The notes under the pieces: model-generated | Told to the model about the DNA's origin: nothing | Databases searched by the model: none | Seen by the model: only the letters and a program-made list of their open reading frames with translations | In this document: piece by piece, positions 28,002 through 38,044 of the stretch | How positions within the stretch are numbered: the stretch's first letter is position 1 | How the letters are laid out: every line of letters starts with the position of its first letter | Assembly: GCF_000948415.1 (NCBI RefSeq) | Contig: NZ_JYII01000020.1 | Coordinates: 186,001-250,000, forward strand | Length of the DNA: 64,000 nt | Reading direction: 5' to 3' | Origin: Thalassospira sp. HJ | GTDB taxonomy: Bacteria > Pseudomonadota > Alphaproteobacteria > Rhodospirillales > Thalassospiraceae | Translations under genes and position numbers: made by a program

Positions 28002-29024
28002 ATGTCAGACGCATCGCATAGCACAGATATTGCCATTATTGGCGCAGGCCCGGTCGGGCTTTTTGCGGTTTTCGAAGCCGGTATGCTGGGGCTTAAATCC
28101 CATGTGATCGACGCGCTTGATATGGTTGGCGGCCAGTGCAGCGCGCTTTATCCGGAAAAGCCGATTTTTGACATTCCGGCCCACCCGCAGATTGCCGGTC
28201 AGGACCTTATTCATCAGCTTGCCAAACAGGCCGATCCGTTCGAGCCGACCTATCATCTGGGTCAGCAGGTTACCAAGCTTGAGAAACGCGATGACGGCCG
28301 TTTCACGCTGGAAACCACCAAGGGCACGGTGATTGATGCCGGTGCGGTCGTGATTGCAGCCGGTTGCGGTGCCTTCGGCCCGAACAAGCCGCCGATGGAT
28401 GGCCTTGAAGATTACGAAGGATCGGGTGGCGTTCAGTATTACGTCAAACGCCGTGCGGACTTTGCTGGCAAAAACGTCGTAATTGCAGGTGGCGGTGACT
28501 CGGCTGTCGACTGGGCGCTTTCGCTGCATGACATTGCAGCCAAGGTCATGGTTGTCCATCGTCGCCCGAAATTCCGTGCCGCCCCGGACAGCAGTGCAAA
28601 ACTGCAGGCACTGGCAGAAGCCGGCAAGATCGAGATGGTCATCCCCTATCAGCTTAAAGGCCTTATGGGTGAAAACGGCATCCTGTCACATGTGGTTGTC
28701 GCGACCCTGAAGGGCGAAGAGCGCGAGCTTGAAGCCGACCATCTCCTGCCGTTCTTTGGTCTTGCCATGGAACTCGGTCCGATTGCCGACTGGGGCCTTA
28801 ATCTTGAGAAAAACCATATCGGCGTCAAACAGGCGACCATGGAAACATCGGTGCCGGGCATCTTTGCCATCGGCGATATCGCGACCTATGAGCACAAGCT
28901 CAAGCTGATCCTGTCAGGCTTTGCCGAAGGTGCAAGTGCGATCCATGCGGCCCGCGCCTACATGTTCCCGGACAAGGAATTCCACTTCGAATATTCGACG
29001 ACGACGGGCGTTCCGAACGAATAG
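28002..29024 (+). CDS. ferredoxin/flavodoxin-NADP(+) reductase, thioredoxin-reductase-like type
   Basis: A 340-residue flavoprotein with two dinucleotide folds. The FAD site is IAIIGAGPVGLF (residues 10-21), the NADPH site VVIAGGGDSAVDWALS, and the C-terminal FAD contact FAIGDIATYEHKLKLILSGFAEG. The CxxC pair of thioredoxin reductase is missing, which places it in the TrxR-like FNR group that moves electrons between NADPH and ferredoxin or flavodoxin. The ATG at 28002 follows GGAAGAAG. The longer in-frame reading from 27840 has no ribosome site. The GFA-domain gene 36 bp downstream may be co-transcribed. Confidence 0.92.
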   Translation: MSDASHSTDIAIIGAGPVGLFAVFEAGMLGLKSHVIDALDMVGGQCSALYPEKPIFDIPAHPQIAGQDLIHQLAKQADPFEPTYHLGQQVTKLEKRDDGRFTLETTKGTVIDAGAVVIAAGCGAFGPNKPPMDGLEDYEGSGGVQYYVKRRADFAGKNVVIAGGGDSAVDWALSLHDIAAKVMVVHRRPKFRAAPDSSAKLQALAEAGKIEMVIPYQLKGLMGENGILSHVVVATLKGEERELEADHLLPFFGLAMELGPIADWGLNLEKNHIGVKQATMETSVPGIFAIGDIATYEHKLKLILSGFAEGASAIHAARAYMFPDKEFHFEYSTTTGVPNE

Positions 29025-29060
29025 CCCGACATTTGGTCACACCTTTCAAGGAAGCGCACC

Positions 29061-29459
29061 ATGACCACAACACATTCCGAACACTCAGGGGGTTGTCTTT
29101 GTGGCGCGGTGCGCTTTGTTGCATCAGGGGAGCCGCTTGGCGGCAATCACTGCCATTGCGGCATGTGCCGCAAGGATAGTGGTTCAGGTGTCTCGACCTT
29201 TGTCAGCTTCCCGGCCAGTGCCGTTTCGTGGAATGGCAAACCGAGTGATTATGAAAGCTCACCTGGCAAATTTCGCGGTTTTTGCCCGAAATGCGGGTCA
29301 AGCATCACTTGGCGCAAGGGAGATGATGACAGCTTCATCGATTTCCGCCTTGGCACCTTTGATGATCCAAGCCCGTTCAAAGCCCAAAAGCATCTTTGGA
29401 TGAGCACAGCCCTGCCAAGCTTTGCCGATATTGATCCCAAGATCGACCATTTCGACTGA
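29061..29459 (+). CDS. GFA/CENP-V family zinc protein
   Basis: A 132-residue single-domain protein of the GFA family (glutathione-dependent formaldehyde-activating enzyme-like). The zinc ligands are all visible: GGCLCGAVRF at the N-terminus, HCHCGMCRKDSG, and FCPKCGSSITWRKG. The family name reflects one founding member; most proteins have unknown substrates and this one cannot be assigned. The ATG at 29061 follows CAAGGAAGCG. Its TGA directly abuts the stop codon of the convergent GNAT gene, with no spacer. Confidence 0.9.
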   Translation: MTTTHSEHSGGCLCGAVRFVASGEPLGGNHCHCGMCRKDSGSGVSTFVSFPASAVSWNGKPSDYESSPGKFRGFCPKCGSSITWRKGDDDSFIDFRLGTFDDPSPFKAQKHLWMSTALPSFADIDPKIDHFD

Positions 29460-29933
29460 TTAGGTCGAAAGCAAACGCACCATATCGACAAGAAACTCAC
29501 CATCGTGACTAGGATGGGGCCGAGTTCCTGTTTCCTCAAAGCCACAACGAGCATAAAGCCTGCGATTGGCCTGCATCTTTGTGTTGGTATAAAGCGAAAT
29601 GCTGGCATATCCGCCCAATCTAGATTGCTCACAGGCCAGCTCAATCAAACCAGCTGCCACTCCCCTACCCTGAAATTCTGGTAGCACCGCAACACTGTAA
29701 ATCTCAGCATGATGCTTCGGGAACGCCAACACAAGAACACCAACCGGCTGGTGGGTTATCTCGGCAAGCCAAACCAGATCGGCCTCAATCCGTTCAGCAT
29801 AATCTTCAAAAGCAGGCTTTGGCACCGCACCGATAACCGCCTGATATGCCGGTATGTAGGCCGCAGCACTAATTTCCCGAACAATTTCTTGGTCTGCATG
29901 CTCGGCCAAACGGCAGTTCGGACTATCGGCCAT
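29460..29933 (-). CDS. GNAT-family N-acetyltransferase
   Basis: A 157-residue acetyltransferase. The acetyl-CoA binding motif A is VAVLPEFQGRGVAAGLIELA (Q/RxxGxG/A), followed by SISLYTNTKMQANRRLYARCGF, the typical beta5-alpha4 region. The substrate is unknown. I take the ATG at 29933, which has GGAG nine bases upstream and leaves a 19-bp gap to the preceding gene; the reading from 29993 would overlap that gene by 41 bp. It seems to form a two-gene transcript with the UPF0303 gene. Confidence 0.87.
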   Translation of the reverse strand: MADSPNCRLAEHADQEIVREISAAAYIPAYQAVIGAVPKPAFEDYAERIEADLVWLAEITHQPVGVLVLAFPKHHAEIYSVAVLPEFQGRGVAAGLIELACEQSRLGGYASISLYTNTKMQANRRLYARCGFEETGTRPHPSHDGEFLVDMVRLLST

Positions 29934-29952
29934 GCGTTCGCACTCCAAGAGG

Positions 29953-30411
29953 TTAGATCGCCACGCCAAGATGTTCAGCAAGAACCCCGACAATCATGCC
30001 GTGATCTTCATGCGATGCGAGGCCGGATACCGTAATCGCGCCAATCACGCCCACCCCGGCAACCCGGATCGGGAAACTGCCGCCGTGATCGGCATAGTCG
30101 GCGAAATCAATGCCGTGATCGGCCAGTGTCTTGCCCTTGGCTTTGAGCTCCGCGCCAAAACGCATCGAGCTTTGATGTTCACGCAGCACCAGATTGCTTT
30201 TGCGGCGTGCCCACGCATCATTGGCCGGTTTGGCCCCGGCAAGGGATGCATGAAACAGGTTACGGTCCGGGGTGCGGATATTAACCGCGACCGGGGCATT
30301 TTTCGCCTGTGCGACACCCACCAGTTTGGGGCCGATTGACCAGGCGGTGTCTTCGTCAAAACGGTCAAACACCAGAACGTCTTCCTGTCTGGCAAGCTGG
30401 TCCAAATCCAT
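29953..30411 (-). CDS. UPF0303/HbpS-like heme-degrading domain protein
   Basis: A 152-residue protein of the GlcG/HbpS superfamily, UPF0303 branch. Recognisable stretches are DEDTAWSIGPKLVGVA, RKSNLVLREHQSSMRF and the glycine-rich DHGGSFPIRVAGVGVIGAI. Relatives bind heme or corrinoids in sensory or degradative roles, but this branch is not characterised well enough for a reaction. The ATG at 30411 has a strong AAGGAG upstream, which rules out the in-frame start at 30450. The GNAT gene follows 19 bp after its stop. Confidence 0.86.
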   Translation of the reverse strand: MDLDQLARQEDVLVFDRFDEDTAWSIGPKLVGVAQAKNAPVAVNIRTPDRNLFHASLAGAKPANDAWARRKSNLVLREHQSSMRFGAELKAKGKTLADHGIDFADYADHGGSFPIRVAGVGVIGAITVSGLASHEDHGMIVGVLAEHLGVAI

Positions 30412-30485
30412 CGGGGGCTCCTTGGTCAAATAGCGGGTTGGTCTGGCCATCCATAACGCAGCATGGGGTTATGGGAAACCACAAA

Positions 30486-30521
30486 GAAAAAAGGCTGCAT
30501 CCGCAAGGGAATACAGCCTTT
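30486..30521 (-). terminator. rho-independent terminator after lepA
   Basis: On the minus strand AAAGGCTG ... CAGCCTTT closes a long hairpin followed by a run of T residues, 20 bp after the lepA stop. Confidence 0.82.
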
Positions 30522-30543
30522 GTTTCGATATCGTAATTTCGGC

Positions 30544-32349
30544 TTACTTGTCGTCGCCCATCTTGAGCGCGTTAATAAAGGCCGATTGCGGAATTTCGAC
30601 CTTGCCGAACTGACGCATCTTTTTCTTACCGGCCTTCTGTTTTTCAAGAAGCTTGCGTTTACGTGAAACGTCACCGCCGTAACATTTCGCCGTCACGTCC
30701 TTACGCAGTGCTGATACGGTTTCACGGGCAATCACCTTGCCACCGATGGCGGCCTGAATGGCGATCCGGAACATCTGGCGCGGGATCAGGTCCTTAAGAC
30801 GCTTACAGATCTCGCGACCACGATATTCAGCCGCCGAACGGTGAACCATGAGCGCCAGCGCATCGACCGGTTCTTCGTTAACAAGGATGGATACCTTGAC
30901 CAGATCGCTTTCATCGTAACCGGCGATCTCGTAATCGAAGCTGGCATAACCGCGCGAGATCGATTTCAGACGGTCATAGAAGTCAAAGACGACTTCGTTG
31001 AGCGGCAGCTTGTAAACCGCCATTGCCCGGTTACCGACATAGGTCAGGTCAAGCTGAACACCACGGCGTTCGGTGCAAAGTGTCAGGATGCCGCCAAGAT
31101 ATTCGTCCGGCACCATGATCGAAGCCTTGATCCACGGCTCTTCAATCGCCTTGATCTTGGTAACGTCGGGGAAATCTGCCGGGTTATGCAGCATGATTTC
31201 TTCGCCCTTGCTGAGCGTGATCTTGTAGGACACCGACGGTGCGGTCGTGATCAGATCAAGCTCGAACTCGCGTTCCAGACGTTCCTGAATGATTTCAAGG
31301 TGAAGCAGACCAAGGAAGCCACAACGGAAACCAAGACCAAGAGCGGTCGAGTTTTCCGGTTCGAACTGGAAGGATGCGTCATTGAGATGCAGCTTTTCCA
31401 GCGCATCCCGCAGCACTTCATATTCGCTGGTATCAACCGGGAAGATGCCACAGAACACAACCGGGATGGACGGCTTGAAACCGGCCAACGGTTTGGCACA
31501 GGGGCGTTTTTCCTCGGTAATCGTGTCACCGACTTCACATTCGGCAACGGTTTTCATACCGCAATTGATAAAGCCGACTTCACCCGGGCCGAGTTCATCA
31601 AGCGCAAGCGGTTTTGGTGTAAAGACGCCAACACGTTCGATCTGATGGGTGACCTTGGCGTTCATGAAGCGGACTTTCTGACCCTTTTTCAGGGTACCTT
31701 CCTTCACGCGCACCAGAATCATCACACCGAGATAGGTGTCATACCAGCTATCGACCAGAAGCACTTCAAGCGGCGCATCCGCATCCCCGGTCGGGGCCGG
31801 AAGACGATGAACAAGGGCCTCAAGCACATCAGGCACGCCCAGCCCGGTTTTGGCCGAAATCATCACCGCGTCAGAGGCATCAATGCCAATCACTTCCTCG
31901 ATCTGTTCCTTGACCTGATCGGGCTCGGCGGCCGGAAGGTCGACCTTGTTCAGGACAGGTACGATTTCGTGGTTGTTTTCGATCGCCTGATAGACGTTGG
32001 CAAGGGTCTGTGCTTCCACACCCTGGGCGGCATCGACAACCAGAAGCGATCCTTCGCATGCGGCAAGCGAGCGCGACACTTCATAGGCAAAGTCAACGTG
32101 GCCCGGCGTATCCATCAGGTTAAGGGTATATTCCTGCCCGTCCTTGGCGGTGTATTTCAACCGAACGGCCTGGGACTTAATGGTGATGCCACGTTCGCGT
32201 TCGATATCCATCGAATCGAGAACCTGATCGGCCATTTCACGTTCGGTCAGGCCACCGGTCAACTGGATCAGGCGGTCGGCCAGGGTAGATTTACCGTGGT
32301 CGATATGGGCGATGATCGAAAAGTTACGAATGTTCTTAAGGTCAGTCAT
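30544..32349 (-). CDS. lepA: elongation factor 4 (LepA), ribosome back-translocating GTPase
   Basis: A 601-residue translational GTPase. G1 is AHIDHGKST (residues 15-23), G3 [15 protein letters not shown] and G4 NKVDLPAA. The EF4-specific C-terminal domain ends [19 protein letters not shown], close to its ribosome-binding lysine-rich tail. EF4 acts on stalled ribosomes and in initiation or assembly. The length matches the family. It is a single gene with its own terminator; signal peptidase (lepB), its partner in gammaproteobacteria, is not here. Confidence 0.97.
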   Translation of the reverse strand: MTDLKNIRNFSIIAHIDHGKSTLADRLIQLTGGLTEREMADQVLDSMDIERERGITIKSQAVRLKYTAKDGQEYTLNLMDTPGHVDFAYEVSRSLAACEGSLLVVDAAQGVEAQTLANVYQAIENNHEIVPVLNKVDLPAAEPDQVKEQIEEVIGIDASDAVMISAKTGLGVPDVLEALVHRLPAPTGDADAPLEVLLVDSWYDTYLGVMILVRVKEGTLKKGQKVRFMNAKVTHQIERVGVFTPKPLALDELGPGEVGFINCGMKTVAECEVGDTITEEKRPCAKPLAGFKPSIPVVFCGIFPVDTSEYEVLRDALEKLHLNDASFQFEPENSTALGLGFRCGFLGLLHLEIIQERLEREFELDLITTAPSVSYKITLSKGEEIMLHNPADFPDVTKIKAIEEPWIKASIMVPDEYLGGILTLCTERRGVQLDLTYVGNRAMAVYKLPLNEVVFDFYDRLKSISRGYASFDYEIAGYDESDLVKVSILVNEEPVDALALMVHRSAAEYRGREICKRLKDLIPRQMFRIAIQAAIGGKVIARETVSALRKDVTAKCYGGDVSRKRKLLEKQKAGKKKMRQFGKVEIPQSAFINALKMGDDK

Positions 32350-32894
32350 TTTTGGCTGCTTCTGGCACTAAAATTGGCTGGCATTTCGCCGCGTGGCACA
32401 TTGTTTCGAAACGGTGTGATCACCCGATACCCGGTTGAGCAACAACGCGTAAATCGCCAGTCTTTGCAATATCCCCTGCCCCGTCAGCCAGCCGTTTTTT
32501 GGCAGCGACGTCAGGCCGCATCACATGTTGGATGCAAAAGGGCATGATCTAAAAAACCAGCATTACGCGATCATTGCATCGTTCGGGAAATCGGTTTTGT
32601 CATTTCCCGGATCAATCACCAGCGGGTTTATAGGGGTTTTTGCACGGAATTAGAAGCGTTGTGTTATGTTCCAGTCATGCACAAATTGCCTGCGGGTGGC
32701 TTATGCCGACATGACCGCTGCACGGACGTCGTGATTGTTCGGGTTTTTGCCTGATCCCAAGCGGCGCAATCGCGGGCTGAGATGCCGTCAAACGCATGAA
32801 TTCATTTGTTTGCATCCTTTTCAACCGGGTGAAAAGGTCTTAGATTTCAACCTGAAGGAAACGTTTTTTCTGTCGGCAGGACCTTGCCAAAAAC
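32350..32894. other. 545-bp divergent intergenic region (lepA / histidine kinase)
   Basis: No gene or RNA is recognised. An inverted repeat CGGGAAAT ... ATTTCCCG (32584-32591 and 32602-32609) sits mid-region. A weak promoter-like pair TTGCAC (32640) and TTATGT with an 18-bp spacer points toward the kinase, which would leave a leader of over 200 bases. Confidence 0.5.
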
Positions 32895-34958
32895 ATGTTC
32901 ATAACATCCATCGAGCCATCCCTGTCCCGACGCAGCCTTGTGAAGCTGCGCAAACGGCTTGCAGCCCTGACTATGACGGGTGTTTTTGTGCTGCTGTTTT
33001 CCTTCTTCTTTATCCAGAAAACGCTTTATGACAGCGCGGTCGAACATGCCAGTGCCCAGCTTGAAGCCACTGCGTTCCGTCTTGGGTCGATGCTGTTGCT
33101 CCATGATGACGTCGATCTGCAAAAGATCGTCTCGGACAATTCCGATATCATTGTCGGCCTGCTTGATAATGACCTGAACCAGATCAAGGGTTTTATCCCG
33201 CCGCATTTGCTGGGCGATCTTGGCGAATATATCAGCACCCAGGACACAGACCGTGATTCGCTTCTGTGCGTGCATGGCAGCGAGGTCATGGTCCTGGCCT
33301 ATAGCAAACTTCCCGACATCAACCGGATTGTTGTCACCTACACACCACGCAGCACGCTGTTACATAACTGGCGCGATGCCTTCATCTTGCATGCGCTGAT
33401 GTTTGTCATGGCGATGACCATCCTGTGCGGGCTTGCGATCTGGTTGTGGCAGCGCCTTAAACGCCAGCACATGCGTGCCGCCCACCTTGCCGAACATTTC
33501 AGCGATACGGAAAACACCCTGTCGGAATGTGGTTGTGCGGTGATCAGCTGGCCGGTTGATACAACCGACGGCAAACTGACAACGCAATTGAATTGGCCGG
33601 AAATTCTCGGATCAAGTTCCGAAAACCTGGCGCCGACCATGACCGATTTCCTTGATCGTCTGGCCCCGGCATCGCGCACCAAATTGCGCGGTCCGTTGAT
33701 CGAGAATGTGTGGCCGGATGCGCGGGTCGGAACAATGGTTGATGTCCGAACGGCCAAAAACCTGATGCAGCGTTTTTATCTGATGGCGCATCGCTATACC
33801 GAACAGGATGAGCAATTCATTTCAGTACTGCTGCTTGAAACCGCATCCCAACAGGAACTGTGTCATCCGTTCGAGACCTATCTGCGTCATACGCCGGAAC
33901 CGGCAATCGCGATTGATAGCGAGGGCGTTCTGCGTGGCTTCAGCCCGGCGCTGGAAGAACTGATGGGGCTGCCGGTGCATGACATCGTCAACAAGCAGTT
34001 CTTCAAACTGTTCGTGCCAGAAGACCAGCAAACAGCAATGACCGCCATGCGCCAGAAAAGCGGGACGACGATGCTTGGCGATGGCAAATCCATCCTGCGT
34101 GTTCTCGACCGCAAGGGAAATACCCACTGGCTGGCCTGGCATTGTGTTGGCCCATTTGACGACATGATCTTCTGCAGTGCGCGCGACGTGACCGAGTTCG
34201 TTGAAAACGCCAACAAGCTGCGCGACACGCTTGATCAACTCAAACGCAGCAACGAAGACCTTGAACAGTTCGCCTATGTGGCGTCGCACGATTTGCAGCA
34301 GCCCTTGCGCATGGTGGCAAGCTATACGCAGCTTCTCAAGCAACGCTACAGCGGCACCCTTGATCAGGAAGCCGACGAATATATCGACTTTGCCGTCGAC
34401 GGCGCCAAGCGCATGCACAAGCTGATCAGTCACCTGCTTGAATATGCCAAAACCGGCACCAGCGAGGAATTCAGCGTCATTGACTGCAATCAGGTTCTGA
34501 ACGAGGCGCAGGCCGACCTCAAAGACGTGATTGGGCGCGAACATGCCACCATCACCCATGATGACCTTCCAACCATCAAGGGCGACCGCATCGCGCTTTC
34601 GCGGCTGTTCCAGAACCTGTTGTCCAACGCGATAAAGTATCGTCGCCCGGGCGTGCCGCCGCATATTTCCATCACGGTCGAACCCGATCCGGTAATGCGC
34701 GATTACTGGCGGTTTTCGGTCCGCGATAATGGCATTGGCATCCATCCCGAACATGCGCAGCGGATTTTCCGCCTGTTCCAGCGCCTGCATAAGGACGAGT
34801 TTTCCGGAACGGGACTTGGACTTTCGCTTTGTCGCAAGATCGTTGAACAGCATGGGGGGCGCATCTGGCTTGATACCAGCCGTCCTGTCAGTGATCCGGG
34901 CACAACCATCATCTTTACCCTGCGGGTCCATCACCCTGATCAACGCGAAAGCCGGTAA
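32895..34958 (+). CDS. transmembrane PAS-domain sensor histidine kinase (orphan)
   Basis: A 687-residue membrane kinase. TM1 is about residues 22-41 and TM2 about 163-186. Between them lie some 120 periplasmic residues that I cannot match to a known sensor fold. After TM2 comes an unassigned region, then a PAS domain (about 328-435, ending CSARDVTEF). The HisKA segment has phosphoacceptor His465 in YVASHDLQQPLRMV, the phytochrome-like subclass. The HATPase has the N box NLLSNAIKYRR, DNGIGI and GTGLGLSLC. No response regulator is adjacent, so the partner is unknown. Confidence 0.92.
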   Translation: MFITSIEPSLSRRSLVKLRKRLAALTMTGVFVLLFSFFFIQKTLYDSAVEHASAQLEATAFRLGSMLLLHDDVDLQKIVSDNSDIIVGLLDNDLNQIKGFIPPHLLGDLGEYISTQDTDRDSLLCVHGSEVMVLAYSKLPDINRIVVTYTPRSTLLHNWRDAFILHALMFVMAMTILCGLAIWLWQRLKRQHMRAAHLAEHFSDTENTLSECGCAVISWPVDTTDGKLTTQLNWPEILGSSSENLAPTMTDFLDRLAPASRTKLRGPLIENVWPDARVGTMVDVRTAKNLMQRFYLMAHRYTEQDEQFISVLLLETASQQELCHPFETYLRHTPEPAIAIDSEGVLRGFSPALEELMGLPVHDIVNKQFFKLFVPEDQQTAMTAMRQKSGTTMLGDGKSILRVLDRKGNTHWLAWHCVGPFDDMIFCSARDVTEFVENANKLRDTLDQLKRSNEDLEQFAYVASHDLQQPLRMVASYTQLLKQRYSGTLDQEADEYIDFAVDGAKRMHKLISHLLEYAKTGTSEEFSVIDCNQVLNEAQADLKDVIGREHATITHDDLPTIKGDRIALSRLFQNLLSNAIKYRRPGVPPHISITVEPDPVMRDYWRFSVRDNGIGIHPEHAQRIFRLFQRLHKDEFSGTGLGLSLCRKIVEQHGGRIWLDTSRPVSDPGTTIIFTLRVHHPDQRESR

Positions 34959-35079
34959 GCTTATCCGCTGACGTTCTTGCACGGGCCTCACGCGCCCGGA
35001 TGGCAAGTATCTTGCTTCGTCTTTTGCATGAGACGGGCAGACAGGTAAAAGCTGCCCTGTGCCTGTTATGGAGCGTTAA

Positions 35080-35553
35080 ATGTTCAAGACCGTGATCCTG
35101 CCCCGCCCGATCCTTAAACCCATTCTGGCGATGCTCGGCCTTTTGGCGCTGAGTGCATGTGGGTCGGACATGCGCACCATGAATGACAGCCACATGCAGA
35201 CACTGGCCTATTACTTTGCCGAACATGAACCGGGCGAACCATTGCCGCGCGGCTGGCGGCGGCTGGATGGCGCAGAAATCAATTACCGTTTTGCAAACGA
35301 AACGTATGCGGTCTATTCGATTGACGAGGACGAGCAGCTTCTTGTCATGCATCTCTATGACAATGGCACCGGCCGCCTGGAGGCCGATGATGATCGCGAA
35401 CGGTGTGAGTGGAACAGCATGGTCGATCAGCTGACCATTGAGTGCGATGACACCGATATGGAATGGCATATTTTCACCAATGGCCCGGATCTGATCGCGC
35501 TTGATCTTGATGAAGACGAATATGCCATCTTGCGCAAACGGCCCGGTCGGTAA
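35080..35553 (+). CDS. small acidic predicted lipoprotein of unknown function
   Basis: A 157-residue protein with a lipoprotein signal: basic N-terminus, hydrophobic stretch and lipobox LSAC with Cys27. Ser-Asp do not sit at the +2 position (it is Gly), so outer membrane sorting is likely. The mature part is acidic, with a DxDEDE-rich C-terminus and two further cysteines (ERCEWN and IECDD) that could form a disulfide. I recognise no family. It follows the sensor kinase by 121 bp on the same strand and is closed by a strong terminator. Confidence 0.72.
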   Translation: MFKTVILPRPILKPILAMLGLLALSACGSDMRTMNDSHMQTLAYYFAEHEPGEPLPRGWRRLDGAEINYRFANETYAVYSIDEDEQLLVMHLYDNGTGRLEADDDRERCEWNSMVDQLTIECDDTDMEWHIFTNGPDLIALDLDEDEYAILRKRPGR

Positions 35554-35576
35554 TTTTGACCGGTTTGCCGCAAACA

Positions 35577-35609
35577 AAACGGGCTGCCCCATAAGGAGCA
35601 GCCCGTTTT
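35577..35609. terminator. bidirectional terminator between the lipoprotein gene and pheT
   Basis: AAAACGGGCTGC ... GCAGCCCGTTTT forms a perfect 12-bp stem flanked by A and T runs between convergent genes. Confidence 0.92.
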
Positions 35610-35631
35610 CATTGAGATAGTCAGTGCAACC

Positions 35632-38040
35632 TTAAGCGCGCAGCGAGCCGCCGGTAGCCTTTTCGACCGCTTCGACAACCTTTTTGCAGACCGCTTCGAT
35701 TTCTTCTTCGGTCAGGGTTGCCTTGGTCGGCTGCAATGTGATCGAGAAGGCCAGTGATTTCTTGCCATCCTCAATCCCCTTGCCGGCATAAAGGTCAAAG
35801 ATCGTCACATCCGTAATCAGATTGCGATCAGCGCCCTTGGCCGCCTTGATGATTGCCTCGGCCTTCACACTTTCATCAAGAAGGAAGGCAAAGTCACGTT
35901 CGACCGACTGGAAGCTTGATGCATTCAGCGCCGGACGGGCCGTACCCTTTTTCTTGGGCATTGGCACATTTTCAACAAACAGCTCAAACGCCACAACGCG
36001 GCCTTTGACACCAAGCGCCTTAAGCACCTTAGGATGCAGTTCCCCGAAATAGCCCAGAACGTTTTTCGGACCCAGCTGCAGGGCAGCGGAACGGCCCGGG
36101 TGATACCATTCCGGCGCACCGTCGGTATTGACCTGGACATTGGCGGCATTGGTGCCCAATGCTTCGATCAGGGCTTCGGCATCGGCCTTGACGTCAAAGA
36201 CATCAACATCACGGCGCGAACCGGTCCAGCTGCGTGGTGTGGTCGCACCGGCGCGCAGGCCAGCCGCCACCAGACGCTGATCACCCGGCTGATCGCCAAA
36301 GAATTCCGGACCGACTTCAAACAGGGCAAGGTCAGAAAAACCACGTGCCTGGTTACGACCGGCAGCCGCGATCATGTTGATCAGGGCGTTCGGACGCATG
36401 ATATCAAGATCGGAGCTGATCGGGTTGGCCAGATACAGACCTTCTTTAAGCTCGCCAAACAGCTTGGCCCAACGCGAGTCCGTAAAGGACCAGGTGACGG
36501 TTTCATAAAGGCCACGCGACGCTAGGACACGACGGGTCAGACCGACCCGCTTTTGCATCGGGGACAGAGCCGGCACCGGCAGGCTGCTTTCACGTTCCAG
36601 CGGCACGGTCGGGATTTTGTCATAGCCGACAATGCGCAGGACTTCCTCGACCAGATCGGCTTCACCGATGATGTCCGGGCGCCAGGTCGGTGCGACAGCG
36701 GTAATGACCGGTGCGGAACCACTGACCTCGAAACCAAGCGATTTCAGAATGTCGATGGCACGATCGGCCTCAACAGCAACACCGCCGAGTTCGAGGATTC
36801 GGTCAATGCGCAGATCAAAGGAATTGCGCGGGTTCGGTACTTCGCCTGCCTTGACGACATGCGAGACTTCGCCACCACAAAGCTCCGTAATCAGATGGGT
36901 GGCAACTTCCATGCCCCATGCGATCGATTGCGGATCAACGCCGCGCTCGAACCGATAACGGGCATCGGAATTGACCTGAAGCTTGCGGCCGGTCTTGGCG
37001 ATGCTGATCGGATCGAACAGCGCACATTCGACAAAAACATTGGTCGTTTCTTCAAGGCAGCCGGTTTCTTCACCGCCGATGATCCCGCCAATACCAAGTG
37101 CCTTGGCCTGATCGGCAATGACAACCATGGAATCGGAAAGTTCGTATTCCTTGTTATCAAGGGCTGCGATCTTTTCACCATTGGTCGCGTAGCGCACATT
37201 GATATCACCCGACAGCTTGTCGGCGTCAAACACGTGCAGCGGACGGCCCAGATCGTGGGTCAGAAGGTTGGTAATATCCACCAGTGCCGAAATCGGACGC
37301 AGACCGATGGCTTCCAGACGGGCTTTCAGCCATTCCGGGCTTTCGGCGTTTTTCACACCGCGGATGTAACGGCCATAAAATGCCGGAACCGCATTGTTGC
37401 TGGCGATATCGCCGCTGATCGCAACGCCAATCGGGCTGTCAAACGAACCAGCAACCGCTTCTTGACGCGGATCGGCCTTAAGCGTGCCAATACCAGCTGC
37501 GGCCAGATCGCGAGCAATGCCGCGCACACCGGTGCAATCGGGGCGGTTCGGGGTCAGGCCGATTTCGATGATTGGATCATCCGCACCAAGAACACTGGCG
37601 ACCGGTGCACCGATTTCAGCGTCTTCTGGCAGTTCGATGATGCCGTCATGGTCTTCACCAAGGCACAGCTCACGGGTGGAGCACATCATGCCCTGACTTT
37701 CGACACCGCGGATCTTGCCCGGCTTCAGCTTGGAGCCATCAATCGGAATGATCGCCCCCGGCTGTGCCAGTGCGACCTTCAGGCCCGTACGTGCATTGGG
37801 TGCACCACAGACGACCTGAATGATTTTGTCGCCGGTATTGACCCGGCAAAGCTTCAGGCGGTCGGCATCGGGATGCTGGCCTGCTTCTTCGATGTGCGCG
37901 ACGCGGATGTCGGCAAGGGCTGCCGCGCGGTCGGTCACGCCTTCAATTTCAAGACCGATATCGGTCAGTTTTTCGGCGACCACCTCGATCGATGCATCGG
38001 TATCGAGGTGCTGTTTCAGCCAATTCAGTGTGAATTTCAT
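35632..38040 (-). CDS. pheT: phenylalanine-tRNA ligase beta subunit
   Basis: An 802-residue subunit of the (alpha-beta)2 PheRS. In order it shows the tRNA-binding EMAP/B2 domain (about 39-150, VNTGDKIIQVVCGAPNAR), the B3/B4 editing domain, B5, a pseudo-catalytic domain and the ferredoxin-fold anticodon-binding domain at the C-terminus (SSFQSVERDFAFLLDE ... FDLYAGKGIEDGKKSLAF). It supplies tRNA recognition and editing of Tyr-tRNA(Phe). It starts 4 bp after the pheS stop. The last gene of rpmI-rplT-pheS-pheT, it ends before a strong terminator. Confidence 0.97.
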   Translation of the reverse strand: MKFTLNWLKQHLDTDASIEVVAEKLTDIGLEIEGVTDRAAALADIRVAHIEEAGQHPDADRLKLCRVNTGDKIIQVVCGAPNARTGLKVALAQPGAIIPIDGSKLKPGKIRGVESQGMMCSTRELCLGEDHDGIIELPEDAEIGAPVASVLGADDPIIEIGLTPNRPDCTGVRGIARDLAAAGIGTLKADPRQEAVAGSFDSPIGVAISGDIASNNAVPAFYGRYIRGVKNAESPEWLKARLEAIGLRPISALVDITNLLTHDLGRPLHVFDADKLSGDINVRYATNGEKIAALDNKEYELSDSMVVIADQAKALGIGGIIGGEETGCLEETTNVFVECALFDPISIAKTGRKLQVNSDARYRFERGVDPQSIAWGMEVATHLITELCGGEVSHVVKAGEVPNPRNSFDLRIDRILELGGVAVEADRAIDILKSLGFEVSGSAPVITAVAPTWRPDIIGEADLVEEVLRIVGYDKIPTVPLERESSLPVPALSPMQKRVGLTRRVLASRGLYETVTWSFTDSRWAKLFGELKEGLYLANPISSDLDIMRPNALINMIAAAGRNQARGFSDLALFEVGPEFFGDQPGDQRLVAAGLRAGATTPRSWTGSRRDVDVFDVKADAEALIEALGTNAANVQVNTDGAPEWYHPGRSAALQLGPKNVLGYFGELHPKVLKALGVKGRVVAFELFVENVPMPKKKGTARPALNASSFQSVERDFAFLLDESVKAEAIIKAAKGADRNLITDVTIFDLYAGKGIEDGKKSLAFSITLQPTKATLTEEEIEAVCKKVVEAVEKATGGSLRA

Positions 38041-38044
38041 AATC

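Noticed and set aside
30841-32547. 568-codon open frame opposite lepA
   Set aside because: Shadow of a highly conserved gene; no independent support.
32735-33031. 98-codon open frame overlapping the kinase start
   Set aside because: Out of frame with the kinase, no ribosome site, and it would overlap the first membrane helix.
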